Origin: Vibrio xiamenensis
GTDB lineage: Bacteria > Pseudomonadota > Gammaproteobacteria > Enterobacterales > Vibrionaceae
Direction: 5' to 3'
Length of the DNA stretch: 64,000 nucleotides
Assembly (NCBI RefSeq): GCF_900100015.1
Contig: NZ_FNDD01000001.1
Coordinates: forward strand, 62,001 to 126,000
A program made the translations under genes and the position numbers. A model generated the notes under the pieces. The model had not been told where the DNA came from. It saw only the letters and a list, made by a program, of their open reading frames with translations, and did not search any database. Each line of letters opens with the position of its first letter. Positions within the stretch are counted from its first letter, which is position 1. Below, in pieces: positions 10,225 to 18,760 of the stretch.

Positions 10225-10680
10225 TTAGGACGCTTTAGCTGTGACAACTTCATCAGAGTGGAGGATTTGCTTTTCTTGCTCTTTGAGTAGTCCTGTAGAG
10301 CCATTGGCATAATCTTTTGGCGCTTCATCAAGCACCTCATCTAAGTACTCTGATTTTTCTTCAGAAGGCACAGTGTATTCGGCGATTTTTTTCGAGAACG
10401 GGTTATCTTGTTCCGGTTGTTCAGGAAGCAACTCACCGGAAGTTTTAACCATGTGTTGGTAAAGTTTGGTGTAGTCCTTACCAAGTGTGTCTAGTAATTC
10501 TGCTGTCTGAGCAAAATGGTCCGCCAGCTCTTGTCGTTGCTGCTCTAACTGGAATTTAGTGCTATCCAACTCTTTCTGGGTACTCTTCTGCTTTTTATAG
10601 TTTGGTGTTGTGAGACGAGAGATCACAATGCCCAAAATCGCTCCAATCACTAAACCTAAAACTGCATAAATCCAAGGCAT
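10225..10680 (-). CDS. zapG: Z-ring associated protein ZapG (YhcB, DUF1043)
   Basis: A 151-aa inner-membrane protein of the YhcB/DUF1043 family, tied to cell division and envelope synthesis in E. coli. One N-terminal membrane helix (about 3-22, rich in Gly and Ile) is followed by a charged coiled-coil region (about 28-85, with QKELDSTKFQLEQQRQELAD). A disordered acidic tail rich in Glu, Lys and Ser ends the protein. It is divergent from zapE, as in related genomes. The name follows recent usage; yhcB is the older symbol. Confidence 0.85.
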   Translation of the reverse strand: MPWIYAVLGLVIGAILGIVISRLTTPNYKKQKSTQKELDSTKFQLEQQRQELADHFAQTAELLDTLGKDYTKLYQHMVKTSGELLPEQPEQDNPFSKKIAEYTVPSEEKSEYLDEVLDEAPKDYANGSTGLLKEQEKQILHSDEVVTAKAS

Positions 10681-10832
10681 AGTTGCTCCTTATCATTGTT
10701 ATTTAACATGTTTTTTACCAATTGGTTACACATGTTGAGTTCACATGGTACTATGACAACCATAGCCAATAAAGAAAAATAGACGTGCTGTCGCTAGCAT
10801 ATTTTTCTTTATCTACTGTAGGTATGTAAGTC

Positions 10833-11936
10833 ATGACGCCATTAGAAAAATACCAATCGGACTTAAAATTGCCCGGTTTTCAAAAGGATAATGCGCAACA
10901 ACGTGCTGTCGAAGCATTAGAGCGTCTCTATCATCAATGTATTGAGTATACACAACAGCCTGTTGCATCTGTGAGTCGCTGGAAAAAATGGTTTACTAAA
11001 CCGGAGGCCACAACGCCTCCTCCACAAGGCTTGTACTTTTGGGGCGGAGTGGGGCGCGGTAAAACCTATTTGATGGACTGCTTTTTTGATGCGCTACCGC
11101 TTGAGAAAAAAATGCGCGTCCACTTTCATCGTTTTATGTACCGAGTTCATAGCGAGTTGAAGCAATTATCAGACGTGAGTGATCCCTTAGAGTCGATTGC
11201 TGATACGTTTAAAGCGGAAGCCGATATCATTTGCTTTGATGAATTTTTTGTCTCTGACATTACCGATGCAATGATTCTGGGCACCTTGTTTCAAGCGCTG
11301 TTTAAAAGAGGGGTGATTTTAGTTGCGACCTCGAACATTCCGCCGCAAGAGCTGTATCGTAATGGTTTGCAGCGCAGCCGTTTTCTACCCGCGATCGAGT
11401 TGATAGAGAAAAACTGTCAGGTAATCAATGTCGACAGTGGCATTGATTATCGCCTGAGAACTCTTGAGCAAGCGGAAATCTATCATTATCCACTTGATGA
11501 ACAAGCGAGCGAAAATTTAACTCATTACTACCAGCAACTCGCCGATGTGGGCAAACCAGAGTTTGATAGTATTGAGATTAATCATCGTCACATCCCCGTC
11601 ATCAAATCCGTTGATGGTTTGTTGTATGCGACGTTTGCTCAGTTATGCCAAACGGCTCGCAGTCAAAACGATTACATCGAGATGTCGCGTTTATATCACA
11701 CGGTCTTGTTGGCAGAAGTTCAGCAAATGGGCCGCTTAACCGATGATGCGGCAAGACGCTTTATTGCTTTGGTCGATGAATTTTACGAACGTCACGTGAC
11801 TTTAATTATCTCAGCGCAAGTGGCACTAGAAGAGCTTTATACGGAAGGGCAGTTAAGCTTTGAATTTCAACGTTGTCAGTCGCGTTTGATAGAAATGCAG
11901 AGCCGTGAATATTTGGCCCGTGAACATTTAGGCTGA
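10833..11936 (+). CDS. zapE: Cell division protein ZapE (AFG1-like ATPase)
   Basis: ZapE is a cytosolic ATPase that binds FtsZ and aids division under stress. The 367-aa protein has an AFG1-type P-loop, GGVGRGKT at 71-78, with a Walker B segment IICFDEFFVSD near 131. Length is close to the E. coli protein (about 375 aa). It is divergently placed from zapG, with a 152-base region between them that holds several short inverted repeats and no clear promoter. Confidence 0.92.
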   Translation: MTPLEKYQSDLKLPGFQKDNAQQRAVEALERLYHQCIEYTQQPVASVSRWKKWFTKPEATTPPPQGLYFWGGVGRGKTYLMDCFFDALPLEKKMRVHFHRFMYRVHSELKQLSDVSDPLESIADTFKAEADIICFDEFFVSDITDAMILGTLFQALFKRGVILVATSNIPPQELYRNGLQRSRFLPAIELIEKNCQVINVDSGIDYRLRTLEQAEIYHYPLDEQASENLTHYYQQLADVGKPEFDSIEINHRHIPVIKSVDGLLYATFAQLCQTARSQNDYIEMSRLYHTVLLAEVQQMGRLTDDAARRFIALVDEFYERHVTLIISAQVALEELYTEGQLSFEFQRCQSRLIEMQSREYLAREHLG

Positions 11937-12017
11937 GGCTCGCTGTGGCGGTGAAAAAAAATACAAAAAAGTTTGTGATTTGGCGCAAAAAGGGGTGATT
12001 TTTTGATCCGACTTCTC

Positions 12018-12173
12018 TATAATCCTGCGACCCACCGTTACTGCAGACCGGTTTCTTCGGAAATTTAGGTCGAGAGTGCCATCCACTCGAAGGGGTGATG
12101 TCTGGGGCTCTTAGTCAGTGGGAGCGTTATGCTCCTTAAGTGTAAATTCAAATATTAACGGGTTATTATTAGC
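12018..12173 (+). promoter_or_regulatory. rplM-rpsI promoter and structured leader
   Basis: A TATAAT (12018-12023) has no clear -35 partner, as is common for strong ribosomal promoters. The leader of about 145 bases folds by eye into three hairpins. The first is 12046-12071, closed by GACC/GGTC with a TTCG tetraloop. The second is near 12072-12089, with GAGTG/CACTC arms. The third is 12121-12135, with GGAGC/GCTCC arms. No good Shine-Dalgarno lies before the rplM ATG. In E. coli L13 represses its own operon, so this leader may be an L13-binding site. Confidence 0.55.
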
Positions 12174-12602
12174 ATGAAAACTTTCGTTGCTAAACCAGAA
12201 ACTGTAAAACGCGACTGGTACGTTGTAGACGCTGAAGGTAAAACTCTTGGCCGTCTAGCAAGTGAAATTGCATCTCGCCTACGTGGCAAACATAAAGCTG
12301 AATACACTCCACACGTTGACACTGGTGATTACATCATCGTTGTAAACGCGGAGAAAGTTGCTGTAACTGGTAACAAAGCTAAAAACAAAGTTTACTACCG
12401 TCACTCAGAGTTCCCTGGTGGTCTAAAATCTATCACTTTTGAAAAGTTGATCGATCGTAAACCTGAAATGGTTCTTGAACTAGCGGTTAAAGGTATGCTT
12501 CCACGTGGTCCTCTAGGCCGTGCTATGTACCGTAAGCTTAAAGTTTACGCTGGCGCTGAGCACAACCATGCTGCTCAACAACCACAAGTACTAGACATCT
12601 AA
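12174..12602 (+). CDS. rplM: 50S ribosomal protein L13
   Basis: L13 is an early-assembly protein of the large ribosomal subunit. The 142-aa product begins [20 protein letters not shown] and contains the family segment [16 protein letters not shown], matching the family's standard length. Codon use is strongly biased to preferred codons such as GGT, CGT and CTA, as in highly expressed Vibrio genes. It is 15 bases upstream of rpsI, with which it forms the usual operon. Confidence 0.98.
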   Translation: MKTFVAKPETVKRDWYVVDAEGKTLGRLASEIASRLRGKHKAEYTPHVDTGDYIIVVNAEKVAVTGNKAKNKVYYRHSEFPGGLKSITFEKLIDRKPEMVLELAVKGMLPRGPLGRAMYRKLKVYAGAEHNHAAQQPQVLDI

Positions 12603-12617
12603 TCGAGGATTTCGAAA

Positions 12618-13010
12618 ATGGCAGAGAATCAATACTACGGCACTGGCCGTCGCAAAAGCTCAGCTGCACGTGTTTTCATCAAACCAGGCAGCGGCAACAT
12701 CGTAATCAACAAGCGTAGCCTTGATGAGTACTTCGGTCGTCCAACTTCTCGTATGGTTGTTAAACAACCTCTAGAGCTAGTTGAGATGGTTGAGAAACTA
12801 GACCTATACATCACTGTTAAAGGTGGTGGTATCTCTGGTCAAGCGGGTGCAATCCGTCACGGTATCACTCGTGCTCTAATGGAATACGATGAATCTCTAC
12901 GTCCTGCTCTACGTGCAGCTGGCTACGTTACTCGTGACGCTCGTCGCGTTGAACGTAAGAAAGTTGGTCTACGTAAAGCACGTCGTCGTCCACAATTCTC
13001 TAAGCGTTAA
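12618..13010 (+). CDS. rpsI: 30S ribosomal protein S9
   Basis: S9 binds 16S rRNA in the head of the small subunit, and its C-terminal Lys-Arg tail reaches the P-site tRNA. The 130-aa product starts [20 protein letters not shown] and ends in the conserved [13 protein letters not shown] precedes the ATG by 8 bases. It is second in the rplM operon and is followed by an intrinsic terminator. Confidence 0.98.
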   Translation: MAENQYYGTGRRKSSAARVFIKPGSGNIVINKRSLDEYFGRPTSRMVVKQPLELVEMVEKLDLYITVKGGGISGQAGAIRHGITRALMEYDESLRPALRAAGYVTRDARRVERKKVGLRKARRRPQFSKR

Positions 13011-13071
13011 TTTTCTTTCGAGAAAATTCGCGAAGTTTGTTTCTGTTTTCAGAACAACTTTTGTGGTTCCA

Positions 13072-13098
13072 AAGCCTGGCTTCATGCCAGGCTTTTTT
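13072..13098 (+). terminator. rplM-rpsI terminator
   Basis: AAGCCTGGC and GCCAGGCTT arms around TTCAT are followed by a T-run, about 60 bases after rpsI. Confidence 0.9.
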
Positions 13099-13220
13099 GT
13101 TTTTGTCTCCTCGATCACATCTCTCATGTCGGTTACGTATTGGGTTAATTTTTACTTTTATACCTTTTGTGACGACATAGGCGCTTTACCCTACAAATGT
13201 TATTAAAAAGTAGCTTTATC

Positions 13221-13249
13221 TTGTCAAAAAGTAGGGTTTTATTTATGCT
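13221..13249 (+). promoter_or_regulatory. Probable petABC promoter
   Basis: TTGTCA (13221-13226) and TATGCT (13244-13249) have the ideal 17-base spacing, about 100 bases before petA. The rest of the 336-base rpsI-petA gap, apart from the rpsI terminator, shows only AT-rich sequence. Confidence 0.55.
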
Positions 13250-13346
13250 CTTTAATCAAATAAATACAATTAAATCCGCAATTTTGTAGCCATGTCTTTA
13301 AGCGAAAATTGGACGTTTCGATAAAGGCAGATGGGAGAATGTTTGG

Positions 13347-13940
13347 ATGAGCAATGCGCCTTTAAATAACGGTCGCAGACGTTTCTTGACCGCCACAACT
13401 GCGGTTGTTGGTGGCTTGGGAGCAGCCGCGGTCGCCGTACCCTTTATAAAATCTTGGAATCCAAGTGCGAGAGCCAAAGCCGCTGGTGCGCCGGTCGAAG
13501 TGGATATTGGTAAACTGGAAGAAGGTCAACTGATTCGAGTTGAATGGCGAGGTAAGCCAGTTTGGATTGTCCGCCGACCTCAAGCTATTCTCGATGGCCT
13601 CGGTTCCATCAGCGATCAACTTCGCGACCCCTCCTCACAAGAAGCCCAACAGCCTGACTATGCTCAAAACGGCTACCGCTCAATCAAACCTGAATATTTT
13701 GTTGCCGTTGGTATTTGTACCCATCTTGGTTGTTCTCCTACTTATTTACCCGACAGTTTCAGTGAGCAAGTTCAAGGTGTGAAATCCGGATTCTTCTGTC
13801 CGTGTCATGGTTCAAAATTTGATATGGCAGGTCGGGTATTTCAAGGCGTTCCCGCACCATTAAATCTCGTCATTCCTAAGCACATGTACTTGAGTGATTC
13901 GCGAATCATTATCGGTGTTGATGAAGAGGGAGAAGCATAA
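13347..13940 (+). CDS. petA: Ubiquinol-cytochrome c reductase, Rieske iron-sulfur subunit
   Basis: PetA carries the [2Fe-2S] cluster of cytochrome bc1 and passes electrons from quinol to cytochrome c1. The 197-aa protein has a twin-arginine signal (GRRRFLTATTAV, 9-20) that stays as a membrane anchor. The Rieske boxes are CTHLGC (124-129) and CPCHGS (151-156), giving cluster ligands Cys124, His126, Cys151 and His154. GGAG precedes the ATG. Its stop overlaps the petB start by one base. The Tat signal implies folding in the cytoplasm before export. Confidence 0.97.
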   Translation: MSNAPLNNGRRRFLTATTAVVGGLGAAAVAVPFIKSWNPSARAKAAGAPVEVDIGKLEEGQLIRVEWRGKPVWIVRRPQAILDGLGSISDQLRDPSSQEAQQPDYAQNGYRSIKPEYFVAVGICTHLGCSPTYLPDSFSEQVQGVKSGFFCPCHGSKFDMAGRVFQGVPAPLNLVIPKHMYLSDSRIIIGVDEEGEA

Positions 13941-15205
13941 TGCAAGCGCTACTTGATTGGGTTGAAAAACGCCTACCGGCAATGAATGCCTACAAAAAGC
14001 ACCTCTCTGAATACCCAATGCCGAAAAACTTTAATTTTTGGTATCTATTTGGTTCATTGGCGATGCTGGTTTTAGTTAATCAGTTGCTTACTGGTATCTG
14101 GTTAACGATGAACTACGTTCCTTCTGGTGAAGGGGCATTCGCTTCTGTCGAATATATCATGCGTGATGTTGAGTATGGCTGGCTGCTGCGCTATATGCAC
14201 TCGACTGGCGCTTCGGCGTTTTTCATTGTCGTCTATCTACATATGTTCCGCGGCCTAATCTATGGTTCTTATCAAAAGCCTCGCGAGCTGCTGTGGATAT
14301 TTGGGATGCTGATTTTCCTCGTATTGATGGCAGAAGCTTTCATGGGGTATCTATTACCTTGGGGGCAAATGTCTTACTGGGGTGCTCAAGTTATCATCTC
14401 TTTGTTTGGCGCGATTCCGGTGATTGGAGATGATCTTACGCTGTGGATCCGTGGTGATTACGTAATTTCTGGCGCGACGCTAAACCGCTTCTTTGCATTA
14501 CACGTTATTGCTCTGCCGATCGTATTGTTACTGTTAATTGTGCTGCATGTTTTAGCGCTGCATGAGGTAGGGTCAAATAACCCAGACGGTATTGAGACGA
14601 AATTACCCAAAGGTAGCAAAGGCGAGGGGTATCAACCTCAGTTCAAGTTCCACGACTACTACACCAAGAAATATGACATTATCGATTCGATTCCTTTCCA
14701 TCCTTATGGAACGGTGAAAGATTTGGTCGGTGTCGCGGGTTTCTTATTCTTGTTCTGCTACGTGCTGTTCTTTAATCCAGAAATGGGCGGGTACTTCTTA
14801 GAGCCGCCAAACTTTGAAGCGGCTAATCCCCTAAAAACTCCTGAGCATATTGCGCCTGTTTGGTACTTCACGCCATTTTACGCCATTCTACGCGCAGTAC
14901 CTGATAAGCTGATTGGTGTTATCGCCATGGGGCTTTCCATCGCGGTACTGTTCGTTCTTCCTTGGCTTGATCGCTGTAAGGTTCGTTCTTATCGTTACCG
15001 CAGTAAGTTCCATTTATTCAATATCATCCAGTTCACCATCTGCTTTATTGCACTTGGAATATTGGGTGCGTTACCTGCGACACCAACTTACACCTTGTTG
15101 GCGCGGATTTTCAGTTTGGGTTATTTCATGTTCTTCGTTTTATTGTTCTTCTACAGTAAAAACGAAAAAACTAAGCCATTGCCGGAGAGGGTGACATTCA
15201 AATGA
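13940..15205 (+). CDS. petB: Ubiquinol-cytochrome c reductase, cytochrome b subunit
   Basis: Cytochrome b is the membrane core of the bc1 complex, with two b hemes and both quinone sites. The 421-aa protein is strongly hydrophobic with about eight helices. The Qo-site motif is PVWY (in HIAPVWYFTPFYAILR) rather than the PEWY of mitochondria; PVWY is a known bacterial variant. Conserved Gly and His patterns for heme binding are present in helices two and four. It lies between petA (1-base overlap) and petC (4-base ATGA overlap), so the three subunits are coupled. Confidence 0.97.
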   Translation: MQALLDWVEKRLPAMNAYKKHLSEYPMPKNFNFWYLFGSLAMLVLVNQLLTGIWLTMNYVPSGEGAFASVEYIMRDVEYGWLLRYMHSTGASAFFIVVYLHMFRGLIYGSYQKPRELLWIFGMLIFLVLMAEAFMGYLLPWGQMSYWGAQVIISLFGAIPVIGDDLTLWIRGDYVISGATLNRFFALHVIALPIVLLLLIVLHVLALHEVGSNNPDGIETKLPKGSKGEGYQPQFKFHDYYTKKYDIIDSIPFHPYGTVKDLVGVAGFLFLFCYVLFFNPEMGGYFLEPPNFEAANPLKTPEHIAPVWYFTPFYAILRAVPDKLIGVIAMGLSIAVLFVLPWLDRCKVRSYRYRSKFHLFNIIQFTICFIALGILGALPATPTYTLLARIFSLGYFMFFVLLFFYSKNEKTKPLPERVTFK

Positions 15206-15939
15206 AGAAATGGATTGTAATCTTATTTGCTCTGTTACCATCACTGGTGATGGCGGCAGGTGCGAAGGTACATTTGGACCAAGCCAATAATGATTTGTCC
15301 GATAAAGCCTCACTGCAAAATGGCGCCAAACTGTTTATGAATTACTGTTTTGGTTGCCATTCAACCCAATATCAACGTTATGAACGTGTTGCCAACGATC
15401 TTGGAATTCCCCTAGATCTGATGAAAGAGAATTTGATCTTTGATCCTAAAGCTAAGGTTGGCAGCTTGATGGAAAATGCGATTCCTGATAAGTCTGCCGC
15501 TAAGTGGTTTGGTGCTCCGCCACCTGATTTGACCTTGGTGGCTCGTGTGCGCGGTGTCGATTGGTTGTATACCTATTTACGTTCTTTTTATGCCGATCCT
15601 TCGCGTCCATTTGGGGTGAATAACATTATTTTCCCAAGCGTAGGTATGCCGCACGTATTAGAAGAACTGCAAGGCATTCCTCACCCAGTGTACGAAACAA
15701 AAATTGTCGATGGTGAAGAGCACAAAGTGGTTGTTCGCACCGAGACCAATGGCCGCGGGGAACTTAACCGTGAAGAGTACGATAATGCGGTTCGCGATCT
15801 GGTTAACTTCCTAGAGTATTCTGGTGATCCAGTGAAGTTAGAGCGTCATGCTCTAGGATGGTGGGTAATGGCCTTCCTAGTGATTTTCACTGTAGTGGTG
15901 GTGTTTCTTAAGAAAGAATATTGGCGTGATGTGCACTAA
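15202..15939 (+). CDS. petC: Ubiquinol-cytochrome c reductase, cytochrome c1 subunit
   Basis: Cytochrome c1 accepts electrons from the Rieske protein and hands them to soluble cytochrome c. The 245-aa precursor has a signal peptide (MKKWIVILFALLPSLVMA). A single covalent-heme motif C-F-G-C-H lies at 49-53, with a likely axial Met in VGMPHVLEE. One C-terminal membrane anchor is at about 220-237. It overlaps petB by four bases. A strong terminator follows. Confidence 0.97.
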   Translation: MKKWIVILFALLPSLVMAAGAKVHLDQANNDLSDKASLQNGAKLFMNYCFGCHSTQYQRYERVANDLGIPLDLMKENLIFDPKAKVGSLMENAIPDKSAAKWFGAPPPDLTLVARVRGVDWLYTYLRSFYADPSRPFGVNNIIFPSVGMPHVLEELQGIPHPVYETKIVDGEEHKVVVRTETNGRGELNREEYDNAVRDLVNFLEYSGDPVKLERHALGWWVMAFLVIFTVVVVFLKKEYWRDVH

Positions 15940-15979
15940 TTGTGCTATTATACCGTGCTAATTTCCTAAATCTATTTAG

Positions 15980-16010
15980 ACAATGGAGGCTTAGCCTCCA
16001 TTGTTTTTTT
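15980..16010 (+). terminator. petC terminator lying directly before sspA
   Basis: Perfect 11-bp arms (ACAATGGAGGC / GCCTCCATTGT) around TTA are followed by seven T residues. It ends about 26 bases before the sspA ATG, leaving no room for a separate sspA promoter after it. Confidence 0.9.
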
Positions 16011-16035
16011 ATCTGTAAGTGTGCTGGAGGGCTCC

Positions 16036-16671
16036 ATGGCTGTAGCTGCCAATAAACGTTCTGTGATGACTCTATTTTCAAGTGCATCTGATATGTATAG
16101 CCATCAGGTTCGTATTGTTCTGGCTGAGAAAGGTGTAAGTGTTGAAGTTGAGCTCGTAGATGAGTCTAACCTGCCAACTGAATTAGTTGAGCTTAACCCT
16201 TACAAGACAGTACCAACGCTTGTTGATCGCGAGCTCGCGCTTTACGATTCTAAGATCATCATGGAATACCTTGATGAGCGTTTCCCACATCCACCCTTGA
16301 TGCCTGTGTATCCGGTTGCGCGTGGTAATAGCCGTCTGATGATCTATCGTATTGAAACTAACTGGTATTCTTTAGCAGATAAAATTGTTAAAGGTACGCC
16401 AGATGAAGCGGAATCAGCACGTAACAAGTTGCGCAATGATCTTCTGACTCTTGGGCCAGTTTTTGCTGAATACGAATACTTCATGAGTGAAGAATTCAGC
16501 CTAATCGATTGTTACTTAGCGCCGCTATTATGGCGTCTACCTGTATTAGGTATCGAACTGATTGGTCCTGGTTCAAAAGAACTGAAAGTATATATGAACC
16601 GTGTATTTGAACGTGATTCATTCCTTGCTTCGTTAACTGAAGCTGAGCGTGAAATGCGTTTAGTTCGTTAA
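16036..16671 (+). CDS. sspA: Stringent starvation protein A
   Basis: SspA is a GST-fold protein that binds RNA polymerase and modulates stationary-phase and acid-stress genes, without known GST activity. The 211-aa product has the N-terminal thioredoxin-like part (TLFSSASDMYSHQVRIVLAEKG) and a helical C-terminal domain. The ATG at 16036 is chosen over an in-frame GTG at 16021 because GGAGG lies 6 bases before it and the length then equals the E. coli protein. sspB follows after 19 bases. Confidence 0.96.
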   Translation: MAVAANKRSVMTLFSSASDMYSHQVRIVLAEKGVSVEVELVDESNLPTELVELNPYKTVPTLVDRELALYDSKIIMEYLDERFPHPPLMPVYPVARGNSRLMIYRIETNWYSLADKIVKGTPDEAESARNKLRNDLLTLGPVFAEYEYFMSEEFSLIDCYLAPLLWRLPVLGIELIGPGSKELKVYMNRVFERDSFLASLTEAEREMRLVR

Positions 16672-16690
16672 GATTGATTTGACGAGTTCC

Positions 16691-17161
16691 ATGGATATAT
16701 CCCAAATGACGCCACGCCGTCCGTATATGCTGCGCGCATTTTACGAGTGGTTGGTGGATAACGATTTAACACCTCATCTGGTTGTGGATGCGACTCTTCC
16801 GGGAGTACGCGTTCCACTCGAGTTTGTTCAAGATGGGCAAATCATTCTAAATATCGTGCCACGTGCTGTTGGTAATTTAGAATTGGGCAACGAAGCCGTG
16901 AGCTTTAACGCTCGCTTTGGTGGACGCCCACACTCAGTTATCGTACCGCTTTACGCTGTCCAAGCGATTTACGCGCGTGAAAATGGTGCGGGTACGATGT
17001 TTGAGCCAGAAGAAGCTTACCAAGGTGTGTTTGAAGAACAGGAAGTTGAGCAGACTTCAGATAGCGAAATTGCGCAAGATTCTGACGTAACCAGTGAAAC
17101 TTCTGAACCAGAAGACCCACCGCGACCTAAAGGCAAACCTAGCCTTCGAGTGGTTAAATAG
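16691..17161 (+). CDS. sspB: ClpXP adaptor, stringent starvation protein B
   Basis: SspB delivers ssrA-tagged proteins to ClpXP. The 156-aa product has the folded substrate-binding domain (about 1-115, including FNARFGGRPHS and YARENGAGTMFEPE). An acidic flexible linker follows, then the ClpX-binding tail LRVVK at the C-terminus. The ATG at 16691 (MDISQMTPRRPYML) matches the family start; a TTG at 16679 and an ATG at 16706 are less likely. It is co-transcribed with sspA. Confidence 0.96.
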   Translation: MDISQMTPRRPYMLRAFYEWLVDNDLTPHLVVDATLPGVRVPLEFVQDGQIILNIVPRAVGNLELGNEAVSFNARFGGRPHSVIVPLYAVQAIYARENGAGTMFEPEEAYQGVFEEQEVEQTSDSEIAQDSDVTSETSEPEDPPRPKGKPSLRVVK

Positions 17162-17169
17162 CATTAATA

Positions 17170-17198
17170 AAAAAGCAGCGTTAACGCTGCTTTTTTTG
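17170..17198. terminator. Bidirectional terminator between sspB and dolP
   Basis: The perfect palindrome AGCAGCGTTAACGCTGCT (17174-17191) has an A-run before and a T-run after it, placed between converging genes. Confidence 0.88.
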
Positions 17199-17220
17199 TG
17201 TTTACCATTTAATGGTGTGG

Positions 17221-17793
17221 TTACTCGTCACCATATTGAAAGGCTTTGACTACTCGCTTAACACCGGAAATATTCCGCGCAATATCGGCGGCCATATCGG
17301 CATGCTTATGAGATACATAACCGAGCAAGAACACTTCGCTATCTTCAGTGATCACTTTGATTTTGATGCCAGTCAGCTCTGAGTTGGCCAGTAAAGACGA
17401 TTTCACTTTAGTGGTTAACCAGCTGTCATGGCTAATTTCCCCCAAAGAGATGGGCTCTTTGATATGTACTTCGTTATAAACCTTTTTCACCCCTTTGACT
17501 TTACGAGCTTTTTGTTCGAATTCGCTGAGTAAATCTTGCTCAGAGGATTGGCCGATTAAAATCACGACACCGTTATAGGAGCTGGCAGTAATGCGAGTTT
17601 TCTCGGCAAAAGGAGCCTTATTGGCGATTCCCGCTATTTGCAATTCAATGTTGTTATCGTCCCAAATCTCTTGAGTCGTTCGCGGATCGGTTACTATGTT
17701 TGCGGTAGTAGCTGCGCCTGCGAACAAGACTCCAGCACAGCCGCCAAGCAGTAATGGAGAACATAAAATCAGTAGAATTTTAGCGAGTTTCAT
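17221..17793 (-). CDS. dolP: Outer-membrane lipoprotein with two BON domains, DolP (YraP)
   Basis: DolP maintains outer-membrane integrity, binds anionic lipids at division sites and supports BAM function in E. coli. The 190-aa precursor has a lipoprotein signal with lipobox LGGC and lipidated Cys19. Two BON domains follow (about 45-115 and 120-186, the first with VVILIGQS, the second with VFLLGYVSHKHAD). The ATG at 17793 is chosen because it starts the signal peptide, and an upstream TTG-type extension would spoil it. It lies 4 bases after diaA. Confidence 0.93.
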   Translation of the reverse strand: MKLAKILLILCSPLLLGGCAGVLFAGAATTANIVTDPRTTQEIWDDNNIELQIAGIANKAPFAEKTRITASSYNGVVILIGQSSEQDLLSEFEQKARKVKGVKKVYNEVHIKEPISLGEISHDSWLTTKVKSSLLANSELTGIKIKVITEDSEVFLLGYVSHKHADMAADIARNISGVKRVVKAFQYGDE

Positions 17794-17797
17794 AGCG

Positions 17798-18388
17798 TTA
17801 CTCTTCGTGAGTTGGAAATAAAACCTGATCAATCAAATCGCACAAGCAGTGCAATGTGACCATATGAACCTCATGGATTCTGGCTGTGCGGTGCGATGGA
17901 ATACGAATCTCAACATCATTTTCACCCAGCAATCCAGCCATTTCACCGCCATCTTTACCGGTCAGAGCGATGATGGTCATGTCACGAGTTACCGCAGCTT
18001 CCATGGCTTTGATGATGTTTTTGCTATTACCACTGGTCGAAATCGCCAGTAAAATATCGCCTGGTTGACCAAACGCACGCACTTGCTTAGAGAAAATTTC
18101 TTGATAGTGGTAGTCGTTAGCCACCGCGGTTAACGTGGTGATGTCCGCGGTCAACGCCATGGCGGGCAGGCTAGGGCGTTCGGTTTCAAAGCGGTTCAAC
18201 AGGCAAGAAACGTATTGCTGTGCATTGGAAGATGATCCACCGTTACCACAGCAGAGAATTTTATTGCCTTTGAGTAAGCTACTGACCATGGCTTGAGCGG
18301 CATGGGTAATCGCATCTGGAAGCGCTTCAGCAGCGGCGATTTGAATTTGAATACTTTCTTTAAAACTGTCTTTAATGCTTTCGAGCAT
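17798..18388 (-). CDS. diaA: DnaA initiator-associating protein DiaA (SIS domain)
   Basis: DiaA binds DnaA and promotes orderly initiation at oriC as a tetramer. The 196-aa protein is a single SIS-fold domain with the phosphosugar-type signatures [15 protein letters not shown] and [11 protein letters not shown]. It is close to GmhA in sequence, and the position between yraN and dolP is what marks it as DiaA. It is third in lpoA-yraN-diaA-dolP and starts 3 bases after the yraN stop. Confidence 0.93.
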   Translation of the reverse strand: MLESIKDSFKESIQIQIAAAEALPDAITHAAQAMVSSLLKGNKILCCGNGGSSSNAQQYVSCLLNRFETERPSLPAMALTADITTLTAVANDYHYQEIFSKQVRAFGQPGDILLAISTSGNSKNIIKAMEAAVTRDMTIIALTGKDGGEMAGLLGENDVEIRIPSHRTARIHEVHMVTLHCLCDLIDQVLFPTHEE

Positions 18389-18391
18389 CGG

Positions 18392-18760
18392 TTATCCTTG
18401 AGTAATCACATTTTTTATCCATTCAATCTGCTCGCCTTGTTGATGGATTGCAACCAGATCGAATCGAAAATCCGTGGAATAGACGGAAAGTCCTTGCTTC
18501 ATCAGCCAGAGATTGGCTGCTTTAACGAGTTTGTTCATTTTGGAGGGAGTGACTGTTTCAGCCGCATGTCCATAACGCTGGCTTTGACGATATCTGACTT
18601 CGACGAAGACGATGGTTTCGCCGTCGCGCATGATTAAGTCGAGTTCTCCCCCTCGAACCTGAAAGTTTCTCTCAATTATGACTAAGCCGCAACCTTGTAA
18701 ATACTTTTCGGCTGCGGCTTCGTATGCTTGTCCGGTTGCTCGGCGATTAAAGAGCTTCAT
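18392..18760 (-). CDS. yraN: YraN family endonuclease-fold protein (UPF0102)
   Basis: A 122-aa protein with the UPF0102/YraN restriction-endonuclease-like fold. The PD-(D/E)xK-type core is visible as GELDLIMRD then IVFVEVRYRQS. The biochemical role is not established. Its start overlaps the end of lpoA by 14 bases, so it is translationally coupled to it. Confidence 0.9.
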   Translation of the reverse strand: MKLFNRRATGQAYEAAAEKYLQGCGLVIIERNFQVRGGELDLIMRDGETIVFVEVRYRQSQRYGHAAETVTPSKMNKLVKAANLWLMKQGLSVYSTDFRFDLVAIHQQGEQIEWIKNVITQG

